A DNA stretch of 64,000 bases, taken from the NCBI GenBank assembly GCA_001045525.1, contig LDWW01000002.1, forward strand, positions 186,001 through 250,000. The letters are read 5' to 3'. Below the pieces are notes generated by a model. It saw nothing but the letters and a program-made list of their open reading frames with translations. It was not told where the DNA came from and did not search any database. This DNA is from Chitinispirillum alkaliphilum. GTDB lineage: Bacteria; Fibrobacterota; Chitinivibrionia; Chitinivibrionales; Chitinispirillaceae. The position numbers and the translations under genes are program-made. This document shows positions 26,901 through 35,023 of the stretch, in pieces (the first letter of the stretch is position 1; every line of letters begins with the position of its first letter).

Positions 26901-27108
26901 ATTTACAACAATATAAATTATCTGATGTTACACCAACAGATTAAAGTTAGCCTGTGCACAAATTTGATAAATTCCGCACATGATGTAATTAATTTTATTA
27001 TTTTCAAATTAGACAGGTCAATTTAATCGGGGACTGCCGTTATGCAAGTAATCGGACACACCCAACTCTTCAACTCACGACTGAGAGAGTAAATAACCAG
27101 GAGTTTTT

Positions 27109-27777
27109 ATGCAGACAGAACAGATACTTCAAGTGCTCAAAGCATCAGTGCTTCAAATATCCAGGGAAAACAAAAGTTTAAAACCACTGGATGAGCAGAT
27201 TGATCAGTCTGTTCTACTATCGGATTTGGGATTCGATATACTTATTCTCAGCGAATTGGAACGGGAATTGGAGCTGCGTTTCGATCGCCGTAAGCTCCAT
27301 ATGGAAAGGCTTCTGGTTCCTGAAACATTTTACACACTCAGTTTAAAAGATCTGCTAACCCATCTTGAAAAGCAATTTGTACCTTCGGTAAAAAACCCTA
27401 AAGTTGTTTACGTTGATGATGAAGAGGAAAACCTGTTCATATTTAAGCGCAAGTTTGGAAAATTTATAAATCTTCAGCTTTTTGACGATCCAAACCAAGC
27501 TTTGGAATTCATTTCAAATGATCCGGATGTGAGACTGGTTATTACAGATGAAGTTATGCCGGGCATGACAGGAAATCAACTGTGTGACAATATCAGAAAG
27601 ATCAAACCCTACATTAAATTTATCCTTATAACAGGAAACCCAAAGAACGATACCAATCTGATGTATAAGTCACTTCGCGAAAATCGTTTTTATGATTTTA
27701 TCCAAAAACCTGTTGATTTCAACAAAAACCGAGACAAGTATCTTACCACTATACGCAAACTTATAGAAATGAGCTGA
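27109..27777 (+). CDS. Acyl-carrier-like domain fused to a response-regulator receiver domain
   Basis: A 222-residue protein. Residues about 1-90 follow the acyl carrier protein pattern (VLLSDLGFDILILSELERELELRF, then TFYTLSLKDLLTHLEKQF). The serine that would carry phosphopantetheine is replaced by isoleucine (I44). Residues about 98-222 form a CheY-like receiver with acidic pair D103/D104, phosphate acceptor D147 in TDEVMPG, T175 and K200, all intact. So the receiver should be phosphorylated, most simply by one of the two adjacent kinases, while the carrier-like part can only bind, not load. AGGAG lies 5 bases before the ATG. Its 3' end overlaps the convergent kinase by 17 bases. Confidence 0.8.
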   Translation: MQTEQILQVLKASVLQISRENKSLKPLDEQIDQSVLLSDLGFDILILSELERELELRFDRRKLHMERLLVPETFYTLSLKDLLTHLEKQFVPSVKNPKVVYVDDEEENLFIFKRKFGKFINLQLFDDPNQALEFISNDPDVRLVITDEVMPGMTGNQLCDNIRKIKPYIKFILITGNPKNDTNLMYKSLRENRFYDFIQKPVDFNKNRDKYLTTIRKLIEMS

Positions 27778-29437
27778 TTGCTTTAGGTGCAGACCTGCTT
27801 TTTTGGGGTAGACCTTTTTTTAGTGGGAACACTATCTTAAACAACGCCCCCTGGCCAATCTGAGAATCCACCTTCAGGGTTCCACCGAACTGACGAACGA
27901 TTTCTGCTGAGATCGACAGGCCTAATCCTGTGCTCTTACCAGGGGATTTAGTTGTGTAAAAGGGGTCGAACATTCTTTTCTGCACTTCTTCAGATATACC
28001 CGGGCCATCATCTTTTAAGAATATTATGATTTCTCTCTTAGTTTTTTGGGCGAAAATATCAATCTTTCCGTTGCCATCCATTGCATCAACAGCATTGTTT
28101 ATCAAGTTCACAAAAACCTGGTCCATCCTGTCAGGATTGACTTTCCATACCAATCTGCAGGACTGGTCCAGATTAATTTCAACATTTCCGAGTGAAGCCT
28201 TCGGAAGCATACTAATTACATTTTCAATAAGAGAATAAAATTCGGTTTCCTCTATGTCTTCTGAGTCTGAGGCGCTGGTGAATATTCTTAGACTGTTTGC
28301 AATGGATGCACATTTCCCCAACGCTTTTTCTGTACGAGAAATAACAAACTCCATATCTTCGAGGTGTTCATTTAGATCATGATCTTCTGCAAGTTCCATA
28401 ATTTTCTTTCTCGCCTCACTATCCTCGATTTTTTCATTTGCAAGATTGTAGATTCTCTGCAATCCGCCAAAATCATTTTTAAGATCAGGCACAATATTCA
28501 CAAGAAAATTCAATGAATTATTAATCTGATGAATTATTCCTGCAGCCATTCGGCCAAGAGAAGAAAGCTTTTCACTTTGAATAATGATTTCCCGTGCTTT
28601 AGTAAGTTCCTCATGAGTTTTTATCAGCTTTTGTGTTCTTTCTTCTACTTTACCTTCCATATTGGAAAACAACTCTGTTTTAAGCAGTGTGTCAGATATA
28701 AGTGAAGAAACCGAACAGAGAAACAGATGATCACTTTCATTAAATTTTTTACTTTCATTATCTGTGATTACTTGGGATCTGTGATATTCAGCAGTTACAA
28801 TTCCAATAGTCTCTTCATCAAGAATAATCGGACTGATCAGTAGATCAGGAAAGAAATCACCCGGCAGAAAGCCATTTGAAGCACTTGCACCGACTCTTAA
28901 CAACTCTCTGCTTGAAGAATCAATGTCAATATTTTCATTTATATACCTTTTCAGAAGTTCAAAATACTCCTGAGGCGGTGTTGAGCGGTCTCCGCAGATA
29001 CTGACAATTTTATAAGTTTTCAACGAATTATCATAGATCCAAACCTGACTGAAATCATAGTTAAACGAATAAACCAATGAATTTGTAATTGTATTAAACA
29101 CCTCTTCCCTGGAGCTTATACCAGAGAACTTCAATGCGAGTTTATGGATAGAGTGAAGATATTCATTCTGTGACCGGGCGTATTCAACGGTTCTCTCGAT
29201 CTGTTCGGTTTTCTTGTTGATCTCTTCAGAAATCAACCTATAAGAATATTTTTTGTGGATTATGTAGAGTAATAATGTAAACAGTACAGTAAAATATGCT
29301 GCAACAAAATAGTAAATATTTAGAAAAAAACCAGCCCAGGTCAACGTAAGAGTTGCAAGGAGAAAAAAGATTCTCAAAGTAATAAGCACTTTCACATTAG
29401 ATACCAAGTATCGGTATAGAGAATTGCTGAATTTCAT
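27761..29437 (-). CDS. GAF-domain sensor histidine kinase (second of a pair)
   Basis: A 558-residue membrane kinase: two transmembrane helices (about 14-58), a coiled coil, a GAF domain (about 100-255) and a dimerisation helix with phosphate acceptor H303. A full ATPase domain follows (NLINNAVDAMDG, DDGPGISEEV, FTTKSPGKSTGLGLSI). The H-box reads IIHQINN, with glutamine in place of the usual glutamate after the histidine. Its start overlaps the stop of the upstream kinase gene by 4 bases, which implies translational coupling. Its convergent neighbour is the carrier-receiver protein, a likely phosphorylation partner. Confidence 0.88.
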   Translation of the reverse strand: MKFSNSLYRYLVSNVKVLITLRIFFLLATLTLTWAGFFLNIYYFVAAYFTVLFTLLLYIIHKKYSYRLISEEINKKTEQIERTVEYARSQNEYLHSIHKLALKFSGISSREEVFNTITNSLVYSFNYDFSQVWIYDNSLKTYKIVSICGDRSTPPQEYFELLKRYINENIDIDSSSRELLRVGASASNGFLPGDFFPDLLISPIILDEETIGIVTAEYHRSQVITDNESKKFNESDHLFLCSVSSLISDTLLKTELFSNMEGKVEERTQKLIKTHEELTKAREIIIQSEKLSSLGRMAAGIIHQINNSLNFLVNIVPDLKNDFGGLQRIYNLANEKIEDSEARKKIMELAEDHDLNEHLEDMEFVISRTEKALGKCASIANSLRIFTSASDSEDIEETEFYSLIENVISMLPKASLGNVEINLDQSCRLVWKVNPDRMDQVFVNLINNAVDAMDGNGKIDIFAQKTKREIIIFLKDDGPGISEEVQKRMFDPFYTTKSPGKSTGLGLSISAEIVRQFGGTLKVDSQIGQGALFKIVFPLKKGLPQKSRSAPKAISSFL

Positions 29438-31635
29438 TTTACCATACCATTTCTGTTTCGCAAGGTTATTTTAAAGGCTGTTCCATTTTGTTCTTCCGAC
29501 AGATACTCAATATCACCACCACATTTTTTTATAAGCTCCTTTACCACAGTCAAACCAAGCCCGGTGTGTTGTTGTGGGTTTTTAGTTGTAAATAGAGGTT
29601 CAAAAAGGGAAGAGACATACTTGGAATCAACCCCTTTACCATAATCCCGCACTATCACTTCAACCCTGCTCCCGCAGTTTCGTGCTGATATTTCTATTTT
29701 TCCTTCCCCACGGGTAGCTTCAATTGCATTACTGAGCAGGTTAAATATGACTTGCTGAAACTCGATTCTGTTTACAGTTACAAATAAATCCGGGGGTATA
29801 TTCAATGATATATCGATAGCTGATAAATACTTCACAGGAATAAGTGCAATCGCCTTCTCTGCCAATGACACAAGTTTTTCTGATACACAAATGTCATTTC
29901 CTGTTGTTCTGGCAAAAACCTTCAGACTGTTAGCGGTTTTCCTTGCTTTCTCAAGAGCTTCATCAATATACTTAAACACCTCATCCACTTCTTCGAGGTG
30001 AATATCAAGCTGAAACTGATTTAGAATGCTTTCCAGCTCTTCGACATACTCAGAGGGCAGATTATCCTTTGTAATAGAGGCAATTTTTTTTAGAGCAAAA
30101 AAATCATTTCTAAGATCTTTTACAATATTAAACAAAAAATTTAACGGATTATTGATCTCATGAGCAATTCCAGCAGCCATTTGTCCGATTGAGGAGTGTT
30201 TTTCATTCTGTGCAGCCATATCCCGGGCGAGCACAATTTGCTCCTGTCTTCGCCGAATTTCTCTGTCCCTTTTTGCTATTTTTGTCTCCATATCTTCATA
30301 AAGTCTTGCCTTGTGAAGGGAGTTGGATATAATGTGAGTTATGGTTGTAAAAAACAGTTTATCTGTGTAGGAGACTTTTTTTCCGAATTTATTTATCCCC
30401 ACAAGCATTCCAAACACAATTCCATTATCTGTAAGGGGTATAATTATAGCAGATGAAACATCGAGAGTTGCGAACATTTTTTTTGACTGATCAGTAAAAT
30501 TAACCGTTGCCTTTTCAAAATCATTTATCAAAAGAGTTTCTTTGTTTTTCAAAACTCTTACAATAAAACCATCTGAATACTTCAGCCCTTCTGAGATATA
30601 GTATTCTGTTTTTAGAACATCATCCCTTACGTTTTCATCATAACCGCTTAGTGCAGAACAAACAAACCGGTCACCCTTAATAATCCATATCTGGGAAGCA
30701 TCATAGTTGAATTTTTCAACCAATGTTCCGGTAATATGTTTTGAAATCGGCTCACAGTAAATTTCCCGGTTGAGCTGAACGGTGAGTTCGTGGAGATTTC
30801 GTGTGTACATATTGTCTTTTATCAACTGATTTGACTGCTCTTCAATGCTTCTTTCTGCACCTCTGATCCATTTTATGCATTCTTTGAATCTTTTCTGAAT
30901 AAAGATGGTATAGAGCATCATGCTCAGAACCGGAGACACAGCAGCAATAAACGCTGGTGTTGTGGCCCCGGTGAACAGCCAACCAATCCCGGACATTATA
31001 CCTGTGCCCAAAACAGACAGCGAGCCTTTTAAATACCATTGGTAAGAATATTGGGGTATATTGACAATGTATTCACATTTTTCATCCCCCTTGAAAACAC
31101 ATTTAGGATGCTCTACAATAGCATGGGGAAGCTCAAAAATTGTAGGCAAAGCTTCATATGTACCCAGTCGGTTTCTGCAGGCAGAATATGGTTCCTGATA
31201 GTTATCTTTGAAAGAAACTTTCACTCTGAATCGGTCAGAGCCGAGCCTTGTGGTTTCAATATGAGTGGTTTTAACTACCTTCTGTTCCAGTTTACAAAGA
31301 TTTTTAAAAGTGAGGTGAGGTGTTGAGCTGCATGCGATAAATTTTAATTGAAGCGGGTGCATGTATTTAAATACATTTCTGCCCATTGTATAAGGGAAGT
31401 CCTGATCTTCGGTAAACTTTTTTGCACTTTCGAACAGCTGATCTGTTGTTTCAATAGGCATATACCCGTTGGGGTCCTCAAAGTAGAGACGGTCAAGCTG
31501 TATATCTGACAAGATTTTTTCCGTTACATCACTACCATATTTATCATCCAGGAACTTCATTACAGGAAGAACCATTCCCTTGACTACATTTTTGTAATCC
31601 CTACGGGTTAATGAATCAGTTTTGGAGCTGGACAT
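29434..31635 (-). CDS. Sensor histidine kinase with V4R-like input domain, TM pair and GAF
   Basis: A 733-residue kinase. Residues about 1-195 form a cytoplasmic input domain that ends HPKCVFKGDEKCEYIV. That ending is typical of V4R/heme-NO-binding-like small-molecule sensor folds. Two transmembrane helices follow (about 200-245), then a GAF domain (about 290-440), the histidine H492 in IAHEINNPLN, and the ATPase domain (NLLSNAIEA, DYGKGVDSKYV, FTTKNPQQHTGLGLTVV). From the GAF domain onward it resembles the kinase directly downstream, so the pair may descend from a duplication. It lies 45 bases after the radical SAM gene and is probably part of one long operon. Confidence 0.87.
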   Translation of the reverse strand: MSSSKTDSLTRRDYKNVVKGMVLPVMKFLDDKYGSDVTEKILSDIQLDRLYFEDPNGYMPIETTDQLFESAKKFTEDQDFPYTMGRNVFKYMHPLQLKFIACSSTPHLTFKNLCKLEQKVVKTTHIETTRLGSDRFRVKVSFKDNYQEPYSACRNRLGTYEALPTIFELPHAIVEHPKCVFKGDEKCEYIVNIPQYSYQWYLKGSLSVLGTGIMSGIGWLFTGATTPAFIAAVSPVLSMMLYTIFIQKRFKECIKWIRGAERSIEEQSNQLIKDNMYTRNLHELTVQLNREIYCEPISKHITGTLVEKFNYDASQIWIIKGDRFVCSALSGYDENVRDDVLKTEYYISEGLKYSDGFIVRVLKNKETLLINDFEKATVNFTDQSKKMFATLDVSSAIIIPLTDNGIVFGMLVGINKFGKKVSYTDKLFFTTITHIISNSLHKARLYEDMETKIAKRDREIRRRQEQIVLARDMAAQNEKHSSIGQMAAGIAHEINNPLNFLFNIVKDLRNDFFALKKIASITKDNLPSEYVEELESILNQFQLDIHLEEVDEVFKYIDEALEKARKTANSLKVFARTTGNDICVSEKLVSLAEKAIALIPVKYLSAIDISLNIPPDLFVTVNRIEFQQVIFNLLSNAIEATRGEGKIEISARNCGSRVEVIVRDYGKGVDSKYVSSLFEPLFTTKNPQQHTGLGLTVVKELIKKCGGDIEYLSEEQNGTAFKITLRNRNGMVK

Positions 31636-31680
31636 AGCTAACTCTTTATTTCAAAATTATTCAATTCTATTTTACTGTTC

Positions 31681-33030
31681 TCACGGGGAGTTTTCACTAA
31701 GGCAATCCTCTTTAATAATTACACTTGCACTTTTTTTCTTCCTGCGTCTGAGCGCAATTTCAATATCAAGAAAATGTTTAACATTCTGTTTATATATTTC
31801 TTCATTATAGATTCCTTTAAACATTTCAAGGAATCCCTGCTGTAATCTTTCCGGTGTCATGTGGGTTGGCTTTATGCACACGTTTCCGATAGTGTATTCA
31901 CTCCATGGTTTATCAAGAATCCTGCCCTCTCTCTCCATTCGGCTACGAAGCGCTGTTCCGGGGAATGGGGTCATAATAAAAAACTGACAGGCATACAATT
32001 TATTATCGATAATAAACGTCCTCACCTTTTCAAACGAGGATTCGTCTTCCCCATCAAAGCCTAAAATGAAAGATCCAATTATCCCTACACCATGTGACTG
32101 AATCTTTTCAATGTATTGTGGATAGTTTACCAACTGCTTTCTTTTCCATTGCGAGACAGAGCCAAGATTTTTTTCTGTTATTCCTTCAAATCCTATAAAA
32201 ACCATAAAACAGCCACTCTCCCGCATAAGCTCCAGCAGTTCATCATCCCTTGCAACCGAGATATCGGACTGGCAAGCCCATCTGAAATTTAACTTTTTAA
32301 ACTCTCTAAGCAGCTCTTTTGCATACTTTCTGTTCACAAACAGATTATCATCACTGAAACCGATGTGAACATTTGTATTATACCGTAACAGCTCTTTAAC
32401 TTCTTTAACAACCTGCCCCACAGATTTATGTCTGTATTTTGCCCCAAAAACTCTTGAACTTGCACAAAATTCACAATCATGAGGGCAGCCCCGGGAAGTT
32501 TGAAGCCAAATCACCTTGTAGTCCTTATCTTTTAGAAGGCCATATCTGGGTATGGGCGATTCTTCCAAATTCACAAGTCGTTCAGACTTATACCTCCTTT
32601 TCATTTGCCCCTTCTGAAAATCCAAAAGAAGCTGCGGCCAGAGGTACTCTGCTTCACCTTCCACAACTGCATCGGCATGCTCCATAGCCTCTTTTGGGAG
32701 TACTGTGGCGTGTATCCCACCGATAACAACAGGTATTCCTTTAGACCTGAACACAGCTGCAATTTCATAGGCCCGTATGGATTGCGCAGTCATTGCCGTG
32801 ATACCCACAAGATCATACTTCTCATCAAAATTTATCTGTTCAATATTCTCATCAATAATTACACATTCATGGTGATCAGGGGTAAGTGCAGCAACGACCG
32901 GCAAACCAAGCCCCAAACCCGACCAATTTTTCCGGTAAGATTCCAGTATCGGAGAGGATTCATAAAATCTGGTAAACTCCGGATTAGATGAGACAAACGG
33001 TGCTTTAGGTGAAATCAGAGCAATTTTCAT
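31681..33030 (-). CDS. B12-binding domain radical SAM enzyme
   Basis: A 449-residue protein. The N-terminal cobalamin-binding domain (about 1-140) has the GITAMTAQ and VIGGIHATVLP segments. The radical SAM core has the iron-sulfur cysteines C182, C186 and C189 in CPHDCEFC, followed by GFSDDNLFVN and FIGFEGI. Class B members methylate or rearrange unactivated carbons in lipids and natural products. Close relatives act on hopanoids, bacteriochlorophylls and antibiotics, so the substrate cannot be read from sequence. It sits 28 bases after the ligase-like gene and before two kinases. That places it in a lipid-linked pathway by context. Confidence 0.85.
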   Translation of the reverse strand: MKIALISPKAPFVSSNPEFTRFYESSPILESYRKNWSGLGLGLPVVAALTPDHHECVIIDENIEQINFDEKYDLVGITAMTAQSIRAYEIAAVFRSKGIPVVIGGIHATVLPKEAMEHADAVVEGEAEYLWPQLLLDFQKGQMKRRYKSERLVNLEESPIPRYGLLKDKDYKVIWLQTSRGCPHDCEFCASSRVFGAKYRHKSVGQVVKEVKELLRYNTNVHIGFSDDNLFVNRKYAKELLREFKKLNFRWACQSDISVARDDELLELMRESGCFMVFIGFEGITEKNLGSVSQWKRKQLVNYPQYIEKIQSHGVGIIGSFILGFDGEDESSFEKVRTFIIDNKLYACQFFIMTPFPGTALRSRMEREGRILDKPWSEYTIGNVCIKPTHMTPERLQQGFLEMFKGIYNEEIYKQNVKHFLDIEIALRRRKKKSASVIIKEDCLSENSP

Positions 33031-33058
33031 CAGACTGGCCTTCCATTGTAGCAGATAA

Positions 33059-34435
33059 TCAGATATAACGAATTATTTTAGGTATTTTAAAGGAAGAAAT
33101 ATTCTCAGAGCACCATTTTCTAAACTCATCTTCTTCCTGAGATCCTTTACAATGCAGTTCTACTGTTGCCTCCACAGTATCCCCCATCACACGGGACGGG
33201 CCGGCAAAAACAGTTACACCTTTAACATTACCCTGCAGTTTCATTAATCTTTCAACCTCTGCAGGATAGACATTCTTACCCCCCACATTCAGCATTCTCT
33301 TTTTAAGCCCGGTATAATAGAAAAAACCATCTTCATCCCGGTATCCTAAATCACCAGTGTACAACCATCCATCCCGGACAGTGCGTTTTGTAATTTCAGA
33401 GTTTTTATAGTACCCCTTCATTACAATAGGTCCCTTAACACGAATTTCACCGGTCTCAAGCGATGTACAGGTCTTGCCGTTTTTATCCACAATCTCCACT
33501 TCACAGCACGATTGAGCTCTCCCAATAGAGCCCTGTCGCGCAGCACTACCGACCTGGTTAAATGTGCAAACCGGAGAAGCTTCAGTGAGTCCATACCCTT
33601 CACGTAAATCTATACCAATTTTATCCCGGAATCCTGAGAAAATTTTATCAGACAACTTGCACCCCCCACTAACACAGACTGGATTATTTTTCAGGGCATT
33701 TTTGGAAGAGGCGATGTCCGTGAGCATTAAGTAGTACATAACAGGCACAGTATAGAGTTGAGTGGCGCACGCTCTCTCAAGCTCCAAAAGCATCGACTTA
33801 ATTACCCTCAGGTCAGCGATATCAATCACAATTGCAGACCCTCCGCTTATAGCGGGAACCAAAAGCCCTGTTTGCAGTCCATACAAGTGATGAAAAGGGA
33901 GTAAAGAACAAATCCGGTCCGCACTGCTTACCTGTGAGCCTTCCATTATACCAATTGCATTCTGGATCAGATTATCCTTTGAAAGCATCGCCCCTTTTAA
34001 ATATCCATCTTCAGCAGCAGTAAACACCATAGTACAGACATCCTGTAGCTGATCGGCTATTTCAGAAGTCACTGAACCGGTTTTAAAAAAAACATCAGTA
34101 CTAAAATCGAAATCTGTATTCAGCAACTGGGGTTTTACAACCCCAAAGGGAGGTGCACTGCTAAACAACTCTGAAAGCTCAAGATCTTTTGTGACTGGAT
34201 CAATAAGGACTGCAATTTTTCCTGCTCGGATTGCAGCCAGATACCCGATAAGGGTTTTGGGATGGTTATATCCATAAATGTAAACAAATGGTGAATTGGA
34301 ACCTGTGTATGAAATAAATTTCCCGGCACAGCTATCAATCAATCTGTCAAGACAAGCCCCACTCAGTTCTGTTTTATTAAAGTAGATATTTTTAAGGCTT
34401 AGAGAATCTGTGAAGGGATTTTTTTTTAGCGGCAT
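33059..34435 (-). CDS. AMP-dependent acyl ligase-like protein, shortened C-terminus
   Basis: An ANL-superfamily member of 458 residues. A5 (EGYGLTEASP, about 278) and A7 (YTGDLGYRDEDG, about 357) are clear, and the C-terminal hinge GGKNVYPAEVE is present. Two key parts are not normal. The glycine-rich P-loop A3 reads FTAAEDGYLKGAM (about 138-150) instead of a TSGTTGxPKG-like sequence. The protein ends at SSFKIPKIIRYI, before the A10 segment that carries the catalytic lysine. It may thus be weak in adenylation or work only in transfer or binding. Its ATG overlaps the ACP stop by one base (TAATG), so the two proteins are made together. Confidence 0.83.
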   Translation of the reverse strand: MPLKKNPFTDSLSLKNIYFNKTELSGACLDRLIDSCAGKFISYTGSNSPFVYIYGYNHPKTLIGYLAAIRAGKIAVLIDPVTKDLELSELFSSAPPFGVVKPQLLNTDFDFSTDVFFKTGSVTSEIADQLQDVCTMVFTAAEDGYLKGAMLSKDNLIQNAIGIMEGSQVSSADRICSLLPFHHLYGLQTGLLVPAISGGSAIVIDIADLRVIKSMLLELERACATQLYTVPVMYYLMLTDIASSKNALKNNPVCVSGGCKLSDKIFSGFRDKIGIDLREGYGLTEASPVCTFNQVGSAARQGSIGRAQSCCEVEIVDKNGKTCTSLETGEIRVKGPIVMKGYYKNSEITKRTVRDGWLYTGDLGYRDEDGFFYYTGLKKRMLNVGGKNVYPAEVERLMKLQGNVKGVTVFAGPSRVMGDTVEATVELHCKGSQEEDEFRKWCSENISSFKIPKIIRYI

Positions 34436-34683
34436 TATCTGCTACCCGTTTGCCTAAGAGCCTCTTCAATTATTGATACAATCTGATTGAGAGTGCGGGA
34501 TTCCATAATTTTAGAAGGAATTTCTACACCCAATTCATCAATGAGTGCCGCATAGATTTCCACAAACCGCATAGAATCGAGATCGACCTGATCACGAAGT
34601 TCTGAATCGGGGTTAACTTTTCCTATGTCGATATTAAACTCATCCTTTACAATTTTTTCAATAACATTCCTGACATCAACCAT
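34435..34683 (-). CDS. Acyl carrier protein
   Basis: An 82-residue carrier protein with the phosphopantetheine serine S37 in the VDLDSMRFVEIYAAL helix. The start is the ATG at 34683, which has a strong AGGAGG 6 bases upstream; the frame is open ten codons further but without a ribosome site. It differs from housekeeping fatty-acid ACP (DSLD) and fits a dedicated carrier for a specialised pathway. It is first in the operon ACP, ligase-like, radical SAM, kinase, kinase. Candidate clients are the ligase-like protein, the CqsA-like synthase and the FeeM-like transferase, all within 10 kb. Confidence 0.9.
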   Translation of the reverse strand: MVDVRNVIEKIVKDEFNIDIGKVNPDSELRDQVDLDSMRFVEIYAALIDELGVEIPSKIMESRTLNQIVSIIEEALRQTGSR

Positions 34684-34726
34684 ATTGACCTCCTGACAAC
34701 CATTGTTTAACAATTATTATAATGTA

Positions 34727-34754
34727 AATATAATAATTAATTAAAGTAAATCAA
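34727..34754 (-). promoter_or_regulatory. Predicted promoter of the ACP operon
   Basis: On the minus strand a -35-like TTGATT and a -10-like TATATT are separated by 16 bases, about 45 bases before the ACP start. The surrounding 340-bp spacer (34684-35023) is very AT-rich and holds no gene I can support. Confidence 0.35.
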
Positions 34755-35023
34755 AATTAAAATCAAATATTTAAACAAAATAATATCTATTGTCAGTTTA
34801 CATATAAATTAAAAGGGAGTTTTGCATAATTGAACATTATATTTCATAACTCATGCCGATGACCAGTTAAGAAATGAAGTACCAATAGTTAATTTACAGT
34901 TCACATTTCGCACCCAAGCCTTTTAAAAACGCCTAAAACAGGTACGATAGGTGGAATTTCTCCTCCGGGAGCCACTGAAAAGAATATTTCCACGACATGA
35001 AAATCAAAGTGCATCAGTATATT

